In this document: piece by piece, positions 1 through 15,593 of the stretch
How the letters are laid out: each line of letters starts with the position of its first letter
How positions within the stretch are numbered: position 1 is the first letter of the stretch
Assembly: GCF_000300535.1 (NCBI RefSeq)
Contig: NZ_AMSH01000002.1
Span: 62,001 to 126,000 of the forward strand
Direction of reading: 5' to 3'
Length of the DNA stretch: 64,000 bases
From: Bacillus xiamenensis
GTDB taxonomy: Bacteria; Bacillota; Bacilli; Bacillales; Bacillaceae
Translations under genes and position numbers: made by a program
The notes under the pieces: generated by a model
The model's input: the letters and a program-made list of their open reading frames with translations, nothing else
The model's database searches: none
Told to the model about the DNA's origin: nothing

Positions 1-322
1 CGATATACGTTCTAGCGGCGAGTGCCTGTGCTTTGAGTGCCTCGATTTCAAAATCAGCTGGCATTTCCGAAGCGACGACACCGATCACATACTCTTCTAA
101 GGGGATGTTTTCTACCTGTTGATGCGCTGAACGATAGACTGGAATGGAGACGGGTGATTGCTTCAATTTGACTGAACCTTTCACTTCTTTTTTTGCTGAT
201 GGTTCTGCTGCTACGTGTTGGCTGGCCGTTGGTTTTCCTTGGAACGTCGGCAACACGAGTAAGGTTGGAATCATTAAAATGATGATGCATATTCCTGCGA
301 TTGTCCATATCATTGGTTTCAT
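1..322 (-). CDS. spoIID: SpoIID, lytic transglycosylase of spore engulfment (5' part only)
   Basis: The reading frame starts at ATG 322 and runs off the left edge, giving about 107 residues. The N-terminus is a membrane anchor ([20 protein letters not shown]). A SpoIID/LytB domain begins near residue 72 with the typical [17 protein letters not shown] stretch and [13 protein letters not shown]. In the family this protein degrades peptidoglycan in the mother-cell membrane together with SpoIIM and SpoIIP during engulfment. It sits just downstream of murAA as in B. subtilis, with its own sigma-E-like promoter. The catalytic glutamate region is partly present and the C-terminal half is outside the window. 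Confidence 0.93.
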   Translation of the reverse strand, partial: MKPMIWTIAGICIIILMIPTLLVLPTFQGKPTASQHVAAEPSAKKEVKGSVKLKQSPVSIPVYRSAHQQVENIPLEEYVIGVVASEMPADFEIEALKAQALAARTYI

Positions 323-357
323 ATTTGGCTGCCCCCATTTGTCATTGAATCTCTTTT

Positions 358-387
358 ATCCTATGGACAAGGACAAGCTAATATGAC
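358..387 (-). promoter_or_regulatory. Candidate sigma-E promoter of spoIID
   Basis: On the minus strand GTCATATT (380-387) and CATAGGAT (358-365) are 14 bp apart. This resembles the sigma-E consensus, with -35 ATATT and -10 CATACAnT. It lies 36 bp upstream of the spoIID start. spoIID is a classical sigma-E gene, which supports the call. Confidence 0.6.
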
Positions 388-533
388 AGCTTCTTTCATT
401 CATTGGACAAGTCTTTTGGTGATATGCTGGTGCTCTTCATCATTTGATTTTACTGTTCGTCTTTATGAATAAAATTTAAGATGATTGGATACACTAATGA
501 TAAGCTTTTAAAAATAAAACACTCTATGATTCT

Positions 534-571
534 AAAAAAAATCAGCATGCCCAAATGGACACACTGATTTG
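534..571 (-). terminator. Rho-independent terminator after murAA
   Basis: On the minus strand an AATCAGtGTG...CAtGCTGATT hairpin is followed by a run of seven T, immediately downstream of the murAA stop. It separates the murAA unit from spoIID. Confidence 0.8.
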
Positions 572-575
572 TTTA

Positions 576-1883
576 TTACGCGTTTAGATCTGACACAACT
601 TGTTCTTGTGTCACATCTGCTGATTCATCATTTACTCTTTCAATGTCTGCACCGATTGCTGCAAGCTTTTGGTGGAAGTTCACATATCCACGGTCAATAT
701 GCTTCAATTCAGTGACGCGTGTATGACCTTCTGCCACTAATCCAGCAAGTACAAGTGCTGCTCCTGCTCTTAAATCAGTCGCTGAAACTTCAGCACCTTG
801 AAGTTGAACCGGCCCATTGATAATCACAGAGCGACCCTCAATTTTAATATCGCCATTCATGCGGCGGAATTCTTCAGCGTGCATAAAACGATTTTCAAAC
901 ACAGTTTCTGTGATCATGCTTGTTCCGTTCGCACGAAGCAATAGCGCCATCATCTGAGACTGCATATCCGTTGGGAACCCAGGATGCGGCATTGTTTTTA
1001 GATCGATTGGCTTGAGCTCAGATGGTCCAATGACTCTTAAACCTTCTTCTTCTTCAATGATCTGAATACCCATTTCTTCCATTTTTGCAATAAGTGAAGT
1101 CAGGTGTTCCGGAACTGCGCCTTTCACAAGCACATTTCCTTCTGTAATGGCTGCTGCCACCATGAAAGTACCCGCTTCAATTCGGTCAGGAATGATGGTG
1201 TGTTTTGCACCGTGAAGTGTTTCCACACCTTCAATTTTGATTGTACCAGTACCAGCCCCGCGAATCTTACCGCCCATGGCATTAATGTAGTTTGCCAAAT
1301 CAACAATTTCAGGTTCTTTTGCTACGTTCTCTAAAATGGTTGTTCCTTCAGCTAATGCTGCTGCCATGATGATGTTTTCAGTTGCACCTACACTTGGGAA
1401 ATCCAAATAAATTTTTGCACCTTTTAGACGGCCTTTTACTTCAGCCTCGATGAATCCATTACCTACTTGAATTTTAGCTCCCATTGCTTCGAAGCCTTTT
1501 AAATGCTGATCAATTGGTCTTGAACCAATTGCGCAGCCTCCAGGTAATGCAACCCTTGCATGACCTGTTCTAGCTAAAAGTGGTCCCATGACGAGCACAG
1601 ATGCTCGCATTTTACGCACATACTCAAACGGAGCCTCAGTTTCTAGTGCATGAGATGCATCTACTGATACTTCGTTATTTTCAAAATGTACTTCTGCTCC
1701 TAAATGACGTAACACTTCATTGATTGTATATACATCGGAGAGCGTAGGTACATCACAAATTACGCTTTTTTCTGTACTTGCTAACAAAGATGCAGCGATA
1801 ACTGGTAAAACGGCATTTTTTGCGCCTTCTACTTTAACTGTGCCGTTTAACTTTTGACCGCCGCGGACGATGATTTTTTCCAA
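576..1883 (-). CDS. murAA: UDP-N-acetylglucosamine 1-carboxyvinyltransferase MurAA
   Basis: This 435-residue enzyme transfers enolpyruvate from PEP to UDP-GlcNAc, the first committed step of peptidoglycan synthesis in the cytoplasm. Lys22 (EGAKNAV) and catalytic Cys117 ([14 protein letters not shown], the fosfomycin target) are visible, and the length is normal for the two-domain EPSP-synthase fold. The start is TTG 1883 with GGAGGGG just upstream. It is one of two MurA paralogues in the window. Synteny with ywmB upstream and spoIID downstream identifies it as the main enzyme, MurAA, rather than MurAB at 28.2-29.5 kb. Confidence 0.97.
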   Translation of the reverse strand: MEKIIVRGGQKLNGTVKVEGAKNAVLPVIAASLLASTEKSVICDVPTLSDVYTINEVLRHLGAEVHFENNEVSVDASHALETEAPFEYVRKMRASVLVMGPLLARTGHARVALPGGCAIGSRPIDQHLKGFEAMGAKIQVGNGFIEAEVKGRLKGAKIYLDFPSVGATENIIMAAALAEGTTILENVAKEPEIVDLANYINAMGGKIRGAGTGTIKIEGVETLHGAKHTIIPDRIEAGTFMVAAAITEGNVLVKGAVPEHLTSLIAKMEEMGIQIIEEEEGLRVIGPSELKPIDLKTMPHPGFPTDMQSQMMALLLRANGTSMITETVFENRFMHAEEFRRMNGDIKIEGRSVIINGPVQLQGAEVSATDLRAGAALVLAGLVAEGHTRVTELKHIDRGYVNFHQKLAAIGADIERVNDESADVTQEQVVSDLNA

Positions 1884-1915
1884 GGTCTTCCCCTCCGCGT
1901 CCCAAATTCTCTATA

Positions 1916-2650
1916 TTAATATTCAGTCGTTACGATTGGTGTGCCAACCGTAATCGTATGATTTTCGTTCATTTCCGAACTTCTGATGGCAATTTGAACA
2001 TTCATTTTATCATTTGAAGTCATAATGAACTGTTCCCACTTCTCTGTGTAAGCGGAAAGCGACACAAAATTAGACTCAACGAGGTACTCAACTGGTTTTG
2101 CTTGAAATTCATTTGCTATCATTTTAGCTTTTTTTTGCAAAACAACATCCATCATACCATTTACATGACCATTAAGACAAGTAAAAATCACAATTTTTTC
2201 TTGTAATATGCTTTTTGCATGACGTACGAACTGATCATATGTATGCTCCCAGGTATTCAGTGGACGAGCACCTTTTTGCTCATATAATAAATACGACTTT
2301 TGATTGGATTTTGTGTCGGTCTTCACGAGTAAAATTTTCGAAAATGTATCATTTTTTTCATCTTTGTAAATACCTGTGACTTTGGTGACATGTTTCTCTT
2401 TTTTTTCGGTCCACTCATATTGTCGTAGTTCGTCTTTCAAACGTTTCACTTTATTTGAAAATTGTTTGGATGAAATATCTACATTTGTTTTGGCATGAAG
2501 GGTCCATCCATCCACTTCGATTTGCTGGTTTTTCAGACCTTCTGCTATTTGGGCGAGCGGAGACGTTTCTTCCGCACGCACACCTTGAATCATTAGAACA
2601 AAAAAAAGAATAAACGCAAATAATGGCCAACCCTTCAAATACTTTCTCAT
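1916..2650 (-). CDS. ywmB: YwmB family exported protein
   Basis: This 244-residue protein has an N-terminal signal peptide (WPLFAFILFFVLMIQGVRA, with likely cleavage after ARA-like residues near 26). The rest is a soluble domain of the YwmB type, which structural databases place in the TATA-box-binding-like fold. The role is unknown, and secretion or surface location is inferred from the signal. It is preceded by GGGGGAA and lies 32 bp upstream of murAA on the same strand, so it is probably co-transcribed. The symbol rests on position and general resemblance to the B. subtilis neighbour. Confidence 0.85.
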   Translation of the reverse strand: MRKYLKGWPLFAFILFFVLMIQGVRAEETSPLAQIAEGLKNQQIEVDGWTLHAKTNVDISSKQFSNKVKRLKDELRQYEWTEKKEKHVTKVTGIYKDEKNDTFSKILLVKTDTKSNQKSYLLYEQKGARPLNTWEHTYDQFVRHAKSILQEKIVIFTCLNGHVNGMMDVVLQKKAKMIANEFQAKPVEYLVESNFVSLSAYTEKWEQFIMTSNDKMNVQIAIRSSEMNENHTITVGTPIVTTEY

Positions 2651-2778
2651 TTGTCATTCCCCCTTGCTACAAGTGTTGCCGCAAGGAGATAAATGCATAC
2701 GTGGAAAAGTCATCAAAGACCATCCTTTTGACACTTCTTTTTACGTTCCCGCAGAAGGTTGCGATCAAACCTTTTTTG

Positions 2779-3009
2779 TTAAAACATATAAGGGATTTGT
2801 CTGGAGAAATTTAAATAATCAAGGAAGAAATTGCTGACTGCCGATGCAATGGCAATGGTGATTAGCATCATCAGCAACCTTGCTTGAACGATTTTTCCTT
2901 TTTTAATCAGTGGATCGATATTCACGGCAAGCAATGCCCACCACGTAATGGCGATAAAAAATAAGTGGATCACAATACTGACAATTGCTTGTTGTCCTAC
3001 GTCTTCCAT
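2779..3009 (-). CDS. ywzB: DUF1146 small membrane protein YwzB
   Basis: This 76-residue protein has two hydrophobic segments (about 9-30 and 43-65), separated by a short basic loop (KKGKIVQAR). It matches the DUF1146/YwzB family in size and in the N-terminal pattern (GQQAIVSIVIHLFFIAITWWAL). The function is unknown. The start has a strong AAAGGAGG site 9 nt upstream. It is the first gene of the ywzB-ywmB-murAA run. Confidence 0.88.
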   Translation of the reverse strand: MEDVGQQAIVSIVIHLFFIAITWWALLAVNIDPLIKKGKIVQARLLMMLITIAIASAVSNFFLDYLNFSRQIPYMF

Positions 3010-3179
3010 ACAGTTGAATCCTCCTTTTATTTATTTCTGTAAAGGAAAACTCCCTTTCATTATATCCGCTAAAATCGGAAAGATGAATCATTTGGAAAAA
3101 AGAGCTACATTTAGTGTAAATCCCCTCTTATTCTGATACGAAGGAGATGATATACTGCGTGTGGAAGGAGCTGAACAGA

Positions 3180-3647
3180 TTGAAAGATTCTTTTCCTGAC
3201 TTTGTTGATTTGTACGGAGAACAGGTTCCCTCATTTGATCATGAATGGGAGGCCATTGCTTTCTACTTTGATTATAGACAGACACAGCTAGAAGAATTAG
3301 CCCAATTGTGTCATTTTCATCACATTTCTTTAGATTATTCTGAGGACAGCCTGTATCAGTTAGAATCATTATACTTCGATGCGTTTACCCAGCAGCTTTT
3401 TGCTGAGTGGAAAATGCCAATTGATGCATTGGAAGCGATGATGAGTGTGTATATGGGAGAGGTTGTCATCAGGCATCATTCGGATGCTGACTGGGTGGTG
3501 CTGCCTTATATGGACTCTCCGCATCAATATACCCTCGGCTTGCGCCGAGACAATAAGACATGGCATAGTCCCGCATTTTGCGAGCACTTATATCTTGAAA
3601 AGCAAGCATCTCATCCTTATGTGTCGATGTATCAGTCTCTCATGTAA
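3180..3647 (+). CDS. ywmA: YwmA-like protein of unknown function
   Basis: This is an acidic soluble protein of about 155 residues, without signal or membrane segments, rich in aromatic residues (DFVDLYGEQVPSFDHEWEAIAFYFDYR). I do not recognise a domain. It points opposite to its neighbours between atpC and ywzB, the position of B. subtilis ywmA. The frame is open from ATG 3147, but that codon touches its AAGGAG. TTG 3180 has AAGGAG 9 nt upstream, so I prefer TTG 3180. The symbol is positional only. Confidence 0.7.
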   Translation: MKDSFPDFVDLYGEQVPSFDHEWEAIAFYFDYRQTQLEELAQLCHFHHISLDYSEDSLYQLESLYFDAFTQQLFAEWKMPIDALEAMMSVYMGEVVIRHHSDADWVVLPYMDSPHQYTLGLRRDNKTWHSPAFCEHLYLEKQASHPYVSMYQSLM

Positions 3648-3652
3648 CTCTT

Positions 3653-3690
3653 AAAAAAATCCTTCTTATCACAATGATAAGAAGGATTTT
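3653..3690. terminator. Bidirectional terminator between ywmA and atpC
   Basis: A perfect AATCCTTCTTATCA / TGATAAGAAGGATT hairpin has an A run on the left and a T run on the right. It can therefore end both ywmA and the convergent atp operon. Confidence 0.9.
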
Positions 3691-3695
3691 CTGTT

Positions 3696-4103
<408 letters not shown>

Positions 4104-4115
4104 CTAAGGACCAGA

Positions 4116-5555
<1,440 letters not shown>

Positions 5556-5561
5556 TTATTT

Positions 5562-6446
<885 letters not shown>

Positions 6447-6516
6447 TCAGGAATCCGTGTTCATTTACGTGAAAAGAGAGAAAAAGAGAATCTTTTTCTC
6501 TCGGAAAGATTACTAA

Positions 6517-8583
<2,067 letters not shown>

Positions 8584-8587
<4 letters not shown>

Positions 8588-9105
8588 CGGCTTTCGCCTG
8601 CCTCTTTAAGGTACTCTTGGATCAATTTCTCTTGTGCTTGCTCATCAAGTTCTTTTTCAATCACTTTAGAAGCAATTAACACAGATAGTGATGCAACCTG
8701 CTCACGCAGCGCAGCAACAGCTTGTTCTTTTTCTTTCACGATTTCAGTTCTAGCAGACTCTTTCAAGCGCTCTGACTCTTGACGTGCTGCTTGAATGATC
8801 TCTTCTTTTTGTTTCTCACCAATTTTTTTCGCGTTTTCGATGAGTGTATGTGATTCTTCGCGTGCTTCTTTCAATAAAACACGTTGTTCTTCAAGAAGCT
8901 TTTCAGCTTGGACATGTTTTTGTTCAGCACTTGAAATTTCATTTCCTATATAATCTTCACGCTGTTTCATAATCCCTAATAAAGGCTTAAGCGCAAATTT
9001 CTTTAAAAGTGCAAGCAGGATGAGCATAGCGATTAGCTGGAACAACATATCCCCGGCGTTAAAACTTAAGCCCCCTGCTCCTAAAACCACTGGTAACTGA
9101 GACAT
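8584..9105 (-). CDS. atpF: ATP synthase Fo subunit b
   Basis: This 173-residue protein has one membrane helix (about 18-36, [20 protein letters not shown]) followed by a long charged coiled coil that forms the peripheral stalk. This is the normal architecture for the family. It is followed by atpH with a 4 bp overlap. A conspicuous hairpin lies upstream between it and atpE. Confidence 0.97.
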
Positions 9106-9159
9106 TTAGTACGGCAACTCCCTTCTTTAAATAATATGTTAAGAAACAAAACATAAAGG

Positions 9160-9196
9160 AATGGCGAAGTTTCGAACTAATCTGATCTTCGCCATT
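9160..9196 (-). repeat. Intercistronic hairpin between atpE and atpF
   Basis: AATGGCGAAG (9160-9169) and CTTCGCCATT (9187-9196) form a perfect 10 bp stem with a 17 nt loop in the 120 bp gap after atpE. No T run follows, so it is not a full terminator. Its position after the c-subunit gene, which is needed in many copies per complex, suggests mRNA stabilisation or processing. That role is inference. Confidence 0.65.
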
Positions 9197-9225
9197 AAAA
9201 TTCATATTAGAACGCTTCTCACATA

Positions 9226-9453
<228 letters not shown>

Positions 9454-9486
9454 TTAAAATAACGTCCATTTTGGACTCTCAATTTT

Positions 9487-10608
<1,122 letters not shown>

Positions 10609-10612
<4 letters not shown>

Positions 10613-10779
10613 TCATCTGACTCCCGATGAAAAATATTGTAAAAAAGGTGATAAATGGTGATGAAAACTGCGTAGAAGACGCTTATGATCAGCCGTCCTA
10701 TTCGAAAAAAATCAATCACCCATCGGTCTAATTGGACAATCAGACTTGAAATCTTTAGATCTATGGGATGTTGCTTCAT
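10609..10779 (-). CDS. Small one-helix membrane protein leading the atp operon
   Basis: This is a short ORF of 56 codons from ATG 10779 (TTG 10791 is also in frame). It has one hydrophobic segment (RLIISVFYAVFITIYHLFYNIF) and a charged tail. It lies between the atp promoter and atpI and overlaps the atpI start by 4 bp. The Shine-Dalgarno sequence is weak. It occupies the place where some Bacillus species have atpZ, but I see only one helix and no clear AtpZ resemblance. It could be a leader whose translation couples to atpI. Confidence 0.5.
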
Positions 10780-10871
10780 TCGCTGATACAAACCCTGATT
10801 ATAAAAGGGTTCACAATGAGGATTAGTAGAGTGCTATAGGCTATGAAAACCTTACCATAATACCCTCGTTT

Positions 10872-10900
10872 AGCATACAATAGCGTCTATGATGTGTCAA
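10872..10900 (-). promoter_or_regulatory. Sigma-A promoter of the atp operon
   Basis: On the minus strand TTGACA (10895-10900), a 17 bp spacer and TATGCT (10872-10877) form a near-consensus vegetative promoter about 90 bp upstream of the small ORF and 260 bp upstream of atpI. The rest of the 10.8-11.06 kb gap shows no gene. Confidence 0.85.
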
Positions 10901-11062
10901 TCCGTTGAAAGTTAAAAAACTTTTCTATCATGATAGAGCACACAAAATGTTCACAATTTCATCAAACTTTAGGAGAACTGTGACATTCATTCAAAAAAAC
11001 TGCTAATGTTCAGTATACATTGATTTTTCTAAGAACGATATCAAACGTTTGTCATATTTTTC

Positions 11063-11095
11063 AAAAAACCCACATGCACGTTGGCATGTGGGCTT
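11063..11095 (-). terminator. Terminator of upp
   Basis: On the minus strand the CCCACATGCC / GTGCATGTGGG hairpin is followed by TTTTTTG just after the upp stop. Confidence 0.88.
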
Positions 11096-11108
11096 TTCAT
11101 GAATCATT

Positions 11109-11738
11109 TTATTTTGTTCCATACATACGGTCACCAGCATCACCAAGACCTGGGATGATATAACCTTTTTCATTCAACTTCTCATCTAATGCTGCAATGT
11201 AGATATCAACATCTGGATGATGTTTTTGCATTTCTTCTACACCTTCTGGAGCTGCAATCAGACACATGAAGCGGATGTTTTTCGCACCGCGTTTTTTCAG
11301 ACTATTTAATGCTTCGACTGCTGATCCGCCAGTTGCAAGCATTGGGTCTACAACGATAAATTCACGCTCTTCCACATCAGATGGAAGCTTTACATAATAT
11401 TCAACAGGCTTCAATGTCTTCGGATCACGGTACAAACCGACATGTCCCACTTTAGCAGCTGGAATGAGTTTCAAAATCCCGTCTACCATTCCAAGACCTG
11501 CTCTTAAGATCGGCACAACTCCGAGTTTTTTCCCTGAGATCACGTTTGATTTCGCTTTTTGTACAGGTGTTTCTACATCTACCTCTTCAAGCGGTAAGTC
11601 TCTTGTGATTTCGAATGCCATTAACGTTGCGACTTCATCCACTAGCTCTCTAAATTCTTTTGTTCCTGTATGAACGTCACGAATATATGTAAGTTTGTGC
11701 TGAATAAGCGGGTGATCAAATACATAAACCTTTGCCAT
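11109..11738 (-). CDS. upp: Uracil phosphoribosyltransferase
   Basis: This 209-residue enzyme converts uracil and PRPP to UMP in pyrimidine salvage. The PRPP-binding motif [12 protein letters not shown] covers residues 129-140, and the uracil site [18 protein letters not shown] is at the C-terminus. Length is normal. It is monocistronic by its own promoter and terminator, and lies between glyA and the atp operon as in B. subtilis. Confidence 0.98.
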   Translation of the reverse strand: MAKVYVFDHPLIQHKLTYIRDVHTGTKEFRELVDEVATLMAFEITRDLPLEEVDVETPVQKAKSNVISGKKLGVVPILRAGLGMVDGILKLIPAAKVGHVGLYRDPKTLKPVEYYVKLPSDVEEREFIVVDPMLATGGSAVEALNSLKKRGAKNIRFMCLIAAPEGVEEMQKHHPDVDIYIAALDEKLNEKGYIIPGLGDAGDRMYGTK

Positions 11739-11794
11739 TGCTTGCTACAACTCCTTTTCTTTCATCTTCCGGTGAACTTTGCACACTTCCTACA

Positions 11795-11823
11795 ATTCTA
11801 CATAAAAAGACATCATCTTTCAA
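11795..11823 (-). promoter_or_regulatory. Sigma-A promoter of upp
   Basis: On the minus strand TTGAAA (11818-11823), a 17 bp spacer and TAGAAT (11795-11800) stand about 60 bp upstream of the upp start, between the glyA terminator and upp. Confidence 0.75.
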
Positions 11824-11842
11824 TATGATTCGCAAATCCTAC

Positions 11843-11880
11843 AAAAAAAAACCCACATGCCAAAAATAGGCAAATGGGTC
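11843..11880 (-). terminator. Terminator of glyA
   Basis: On the minus strand the ACCCATTTGCC / GGCATGTGGGT hairpin is followed by a run of nine T, overlapping the end of the glyA transcript. Confidence 0.88.
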
Positions 11881-11886
11881 TGCTTT

Positions 11887-13134
11887 TTAATAATCTAATT
11901 CTTTATATAGAGGGAAACGAGCCGTTAGATCAGATACGCGCTTTTTCGCCTCTTCTAATTTCGCTTCATCTTCATGATGTTTCAGAGCAAGCGCAATAAT
12001 GGAACCGACTTCTTTCATCGCTTCTTGATCGAACCCGCGGCTTGTCACTGCTGCTGTACCTACACGTACACCACTTGTAACAAACGGCTTCTCTGGATCA
12101 TAAGGAATCGCATTTTTGTTCACTGTGATACCAACTTCATCAAGAACGTTTTCTGCAATTTTCCCTGTAATCCCGAGAGAACGCAAGTCGATGAGAACAA
12201 GATGGTTATCTGTTCCACCAGATACAAGCTGAATGTCTTCAGATAAAAGTGTTTCAGCTAATTGTTTTGCGTTATCAATGACGTTTTGTGCATATGTTTT
12301 GAAATCTCCGTTCAATACTTCACCGAAAGAAACAGCTTTTGCAGAGATGACATGCATGAGTGGTCCGCCTTGAATACCAGGGAAGATCGATTTGTCGATC
12401 TTTTTGCCAAACTCTTCACGGCATAGGATCATTCCACCGCGAGGTCCACGCAGTGTTTTGTGAGTCGTTGTTGTCACAAAATCTGCATAAGGAACTGGGT
12501 TTGGATGAAGACCTGCTGCTACAAGACCCGCAATGTGAGCCATATCGACCATAAAGTACGCGCCGACTTCATCAGCAATCTCACGGAACTTTTTGAAGTC
12601 AATTTGACGTGGGTATGCACTTGCACCCGCTACGATAAGCTTTGGCTTATGCTCACGTGCTTTTTCAAGTACATCTTGATAGTCGATATGCTGCGTTTCT
12701 TTATCTACACCATATTCTACAAAGTTGTACTGCACGCCACTAAAGTTAACAGGGCTTCCATGTGTTAAATGTCCGCCATGTGATAAGTTCATGCCTAGCA
12801 CCGTATCGCCATGCTCAAGAATTGTAAAGTAAACGGCCATATTCGCTTGAGCACCTGAGTGAGGCTGTACGTTCACATACTCAGCGCCAAAAATTTCTTT
12901 TGCGCGGTCACGTGCGATATCTTCTACAACGTCTACATGTTCACAGCCGCCATAGTAGCGTTTACCAGGGTAGCCTTCAGCATATTTGTTTGTTAAAACA
13001 GAGCCCTGCGCTTCCATGACTGCTTCGCTTACGAAGTTTTCTGATGCAATTAATTCGATTTTGTCCTGCTGGCGTTTCCGCTCTAGTTGAATTGCTTTGA
13101 ATACTTGTGCGTCTTGCTCAGGTAAATGTTTCAT
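11887..13134 (-). CDS. glyA: Serine hydroxymethyltransferase
   Basis: This 415-residue PLP enzyme interconverts serine and glycine and makes 5,10-methylene-tetrahydrofolate. The PLP lysine is K226 in [14 protein letters not shown], with [10 protein letters not shown] and the DMAHIAGL cofactor-contact regions. The frame is open six codons upstream, but ATG 13134 with GGAGAGG gives the family start MKHLPEQD. It is monocistronic by its promoter and terminator. Confidence 0.98.
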   Translation of the reverse strand: MKHLPEQDAQVFKAIQLERKRQQDKIELIASENFVSEAVMEAQGSVLTNKYAEGYPGKRYYGGCEHVDVVEDIARDRAKEIFGAEYVNVQPHSGAQANMAVYFTILEHGDTVLGMNLSHGGHLTHGSPVNFSGVQYNFVEYGVDKETQHIDYQDVLEKAREHKPKLIVAGASAYPRQIDFKKFREIADEVGAYFMVDMAHIAGLVAAGLHPNPVPYADFVTTTTHKTLRGPRGGMILCREEFGKKIDKSIFPGIQGGPLMHVISAKAVSFGEVLNGDFKTYAQNVIDNAKQLAETLLSEDIQLVSGGTDNHLVLIDLRSLGITGKIAENVLDEVGITVNKNAIPYDPEKPFVTSGVRVGTAAVTSRGFDQEAMKEVGSIIALALKHHEDEAKLEEAKKRVSDLTARFPLYKELDY

Positions 13135-13183
13135 CAGCGAAATCCTCTCCAATCTATTTCCATTCGATGTTTTTCACCATCTC

Positions 13184-13213
13184 ATTGTACATGGTTTTTG
13201 AGTGAAATGTAAA
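13184..13213 (-). promoter_or_regulatory. Sigma-A promoter of glyA with a possible PurR half-site upstream
   Basis: On the minus strand TTTACA (13208-13213), an 18 bp spacer and TACAAT (13184-13189) form the likely promoter. A CCGAATATT element at 13252-13260, upstream of the -35, resembles the CGAA core of a PurBox. glyA is a PurR target in B. subtilis. Operator function here is inference. Confidence 0.65.
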
Positions 13214-13312
13214 AGTTTTTTTTGAAAAACCGACTTCTTTTTTATGAAAATCCGAATATTCAAGTGCTAAAGCGTCTTCATTATTCAACATTATATTAGA
13301 AATATATCTGAG

Positions 13313-13852
13313 CTATGATCTTGTATAAACCGCTCGTTCTCCGCCAATCAGCTTTGGACGAGTCTTCGCAAACGTCACATGCGCTTGTCCTAATTGATGA
13401 CGGCTGAGGCGGACAGGAACAGCTACCCGTTTTAGGTGCATGCCGATCAATGTATCGCCAATATCAATTCCCGCATGCGCTGCAATGGATTCAACCAGCA
13501 CAGGGTGCTCCATTTGCTGATACGCATGCGCCGCCATAGAACCACCCGCCTTACGGACAGGTATTGCAGTGACAATCTCTAGGTTAAGCCGGTAAGCCAT
13601 CTCTTCTTCAACGACGAGGGCACGATTTAGATGCTCGCAGCATTGAAAGGCCAATTCAATTCCAGTCTCGCGTCTCAGCTGATCCAGCTCGTGATAGATG
13701 GCTTCAGCGATGTGCTCACTTCCCGCTGTACCAATGTGCTCGCCAGCCACTTCCGATGTACTGCAGCCAATCACTAAGATTTGGCCGGCTCGCAGTTCAA
13801 CTGTTTGATGAAATTCTTTTAACATTTCAAGCCAATCTTGACCAATGTTCAT
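13313..13852 (-). CDS. ywlG: UPF0340 / TIGR01440 family protein YwlG
   Basis: This 179-residue cytoplasmic protein of unknown function shows the conserved [20 protein letters not shown] segment near the N-terminus and [17 protein letters not shown] at the C-terminus. These are characteristic of the YwlG family. AAGGAG stands 8 nt upstream of the ATG. It lies 12 bp after rpiB on the same strand, so it is likely co-transcribed. Confidence 0.92.
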   Translation of the reverse strand: MNIGQDWLEMLKEFHQTVELRAGQILVIGCSTSEVAGEHIGTAGSEHIAEAIYHELDQLRRETGIELAFQCCEHLNRALVVEEEMAYRLNLEIVTAIPVRKAGGSMAAHAYQQMEHPVLVESIAAHAGIDIGDTLIGMHLKRVAVPVRLSRHQLGQAHVTFAKTRPKLIGGERAVYTRS

Positions 13853-13864
13853 GTTAAGCGCTCC

Positions 13865-14314
13865 TTATCGGTGCTTTTCTTCGTAATCAGCGATTTTACC
13901 AATCCGTACAGCATGGCGTCCTGCAGTAAATTCAGTCGTCAGCCAAATGCGGGCGATTTCTCTTGCCAATCCTGGGCCAATGACACGTTCTCCCATCGCA
14001 AGAACATTTGTATCATTATGTTCTCTAGTCGCCTTTGCGCTAAATGTATCATGTGCCAGCGCACAGCGGATGCCTTTCACTTTGTTTGCTGAAATGCTCA
14101 TGCCAATGCCTGTCCCGCAAATTAAAATGCCGCGATCGACTTCTCCGTTCGCCACCATATTGGCTACGGGAAAAGCATAATCTGGGTAGTCTACAGAACC
14201 TGATCCACATTCACAACCCATATCAATGTATTCAATCTTTAATTCATCCATTAGTTGTTTGATTTCTTCACGAATATTCGTTCCGCCGTGATCGGATGCA
14301 ATAGCTACTTTCAT
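13865..14314 (-). CDS. rpiB: Ribose-5-phosphate isomerase B
   Basis: This 149-residue sugar-phosphate isomerase of the RpiB/LacAB family interconverts ribulose-5-P and ribose-5-P. SDHGG (7-11) and the active-site Cys66 in ILICGTGIGMSI are present. The track-length frame extends 12 codons further, but TAGGAGG upstream of ATG 14314 fixes the start (MKVAIASDHGG). It corresponds to ywlF of B. subtilis. Confidence 0.96.
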   Translation of the reverse strand: MKVAIASDHGGTNIREEIKQLMDELKIEYIDMGCECGSGSVDYPDYAFPVANMVANGEVDRGILICGTGIGMSISANKVKGIRCALAHDTFSAKATREHNDTNVLAMGERVIGPGLAREIARIWLTTEFTAGRHAVRIGKIADYEEKHR

Positions 14315-14414
14315 CGGGCAGTTCCTCCTAAGGGTGAGTTGATCTGTCATGTCTTACATTCATTCTTTATTTACAGTTATATTTTAACCTCTGCCTAGTC
14401 ATTTGCAAACAAAA

Positions 14415-14443
14415 GCAGAAAAACCGTTTACACAACGGTTTTA
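14415..14443 (-). terminator. Terminator after ywlE
   Basis: On the minus strand AAACCGTT-gtgt-AAACGGTTT is followed by TTCTGC, 14 bp after the ywlE stop. Confidence 0.7.
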
Positions 14444-14456
14444 CAGGTTTGTCCAT

Positions 14457-14915
14457 TTATGAGGATGTTTGATCCTTTTTAAGCTTTTCAGCCAGCTGAT
14501 ACAACAGCCCTTCTAGTTCATCGCGTGTTTCTTGGTAAACGGAAAGACTTCCACCAAACGGGTCGGATATGTCACCTTCTGACCCTGTCGCAAATTCCTT
14601 TAAAGTAAAGACTTTGTCTTTCGTATGCGTATATTGCTCAACAATCAACTGTTTATGCTGAATCGTCATAGTAAAGACGTAATCGGCTTCGTTCAGAAGA
14701 TCCTCAGTCAACTTAGACGATGAGTGATTAAGCGGAATGCTTTTCTCAAATAATGCTTCAATGGCTTGAGGAGAAGCCTTTCCTGCATCAGAGGCGAAGA
14801 TGCCTGCTGATTTTACCGTCACATGCAATCCTTTTTCATCAGCGATTGAAGCAAAAAGGGCTTGTGCCATCGGACTTCTGCATGTATTTCCCGTACAAAC
14901 AAATAAGATATTCAT
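14457..14915 (-). CDS. ywlE: Protein-arginine phosphatase YwlE
   Basis: This 152-residue enzyme of the low-molecular-weight phosphatase fold has the P-loop CTGNTCRS with nucleophile Cys7, Thr11 (which in YwlE selects phospho-arginine) and general acid Asp118 (DISDPFGGS). YwlE removes phospho-arginine marks placed by McsB, opposing ClpCP-directed degradation. The start ATG 14915 has AAAGGAGGG upstream. It precedes rpiB on the minus strand. Arginine rather than tyrosine specificity is taken from the family and Thr11. Confidence 0.95.
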   Translation of the reverse strand: MNILFVCTGNTCRSPMAQALFASIADEKGLHVTVKSAGIFASDAGKASPQAIEALFEKSIPLNHSSSKLTEDLLNEADYVFTMTIQHKQLIVEQYTHTKDKVFTLKEFATGSEGDISDPFGGSLSVYQETRDELEGLLYQLAEKLKKDQTSS

Positions 14916-14978
14916 CTTTCGCCCTCCTTTTCTTCTATTATATAGCATTTCATTCTATATGTTATGTAAAGAGACTGG

Positions 14979-15533
14979 CTATAGCGGAAGTAATAATTTG
15001 ATACCAAAGGCTAGTAAAATAAGGCCGCCAAGTGCCCCGCTGTATGAACCAACCCATGACCGAACCTGTTTACCGAGCAATAATCCGAGCCATGTGAGCA
15101 GCATACTAAAAAAGCCGAATAAAAAAATGGTCATCCATACGCGTGAACCGTAAATCCCGAGGCTTAGACCGACAGAGAAACTATCTACACTCACACTTGT
15201 GGCAAAAAGAACGAGACCAGCCCCAACAGGTGCAATAAATGGTTTATCTTCTTTTCGGATAGAGGCAATGATCATTTGCAGCCCCAGCACCAAAAGCAGC
15301 GCCCCGCCAATATAAGTTGCAAGGAGGCCAAGCCAGCCAGATAAGAGCTGACCTGTCAGCATACCAAAAAGCGGCATAAACATATGAAATAAACCAATGA
15401 CTAGTCCAATATAGATGATTTGGCGGATCCTCAGCTGAATCATCCCCATGCCGAGCCCTACCGAAAAGGCATCCATCCCAAGTGCAAAAGCCATGATACT
15501 GAGTGTCAGCAATTCGCCAGCTAGTTCGTTCAT
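14979..15533 (-). CDS. mntP: Manganese efflux pump MntP
   Basis: This 184-residue membrane protein has six hydrophobic segments and the two repeated motifs of the family, [14 protein letters not shown] (N-half) and [16 protein letters not shown] (C-half), whose aspartates bind Mn2+. It exports excess manganese. The start is ATG 15533, preceded by AAGGGGG. It lies between ywlC and ywlE, as ywlD in B. subtilis. In B. subtilis MntR and a yybP-ykoY riboswitch control other Mn exporters. I see no such leader here. Confidence 0.93.
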   Translation of the reverse strand: MNELAGELLTLSIMAFALGMDAFSVGLGMGMIQLRIRQIIYIGLVIGLFHMFMPLFGMLTGQLLSGWLGLLATYIGGALLLVLGLQMIIASIRKEDKPFIAPVGAGLVLFATSVSVDSFSVGLSLGIYGSRVWMTIFLFGFFSMLLTWLGLLLGKQVRSWVGSYSGALGGLILLAFGIKLLLPL

Positions 15534-15593
15534 GTAAATCCCCCTTGGACACGCATTCTCCTTTAACCTATGTTTGTCCAAGAGAGGTTAGAA

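Noticed and set aside
54-338. 94-codon minus-strand ORF starting [10 protein letters not shown]
   Set aside because: The frame one base off encodes the recognisable SpoIID N-terminus. This one is a shadow.
14340-14460. Separate start of rpiB at 14350
   Set aside because: The 12 extra residues have no family match. TAGGAGG clearly points to ATG 14314.
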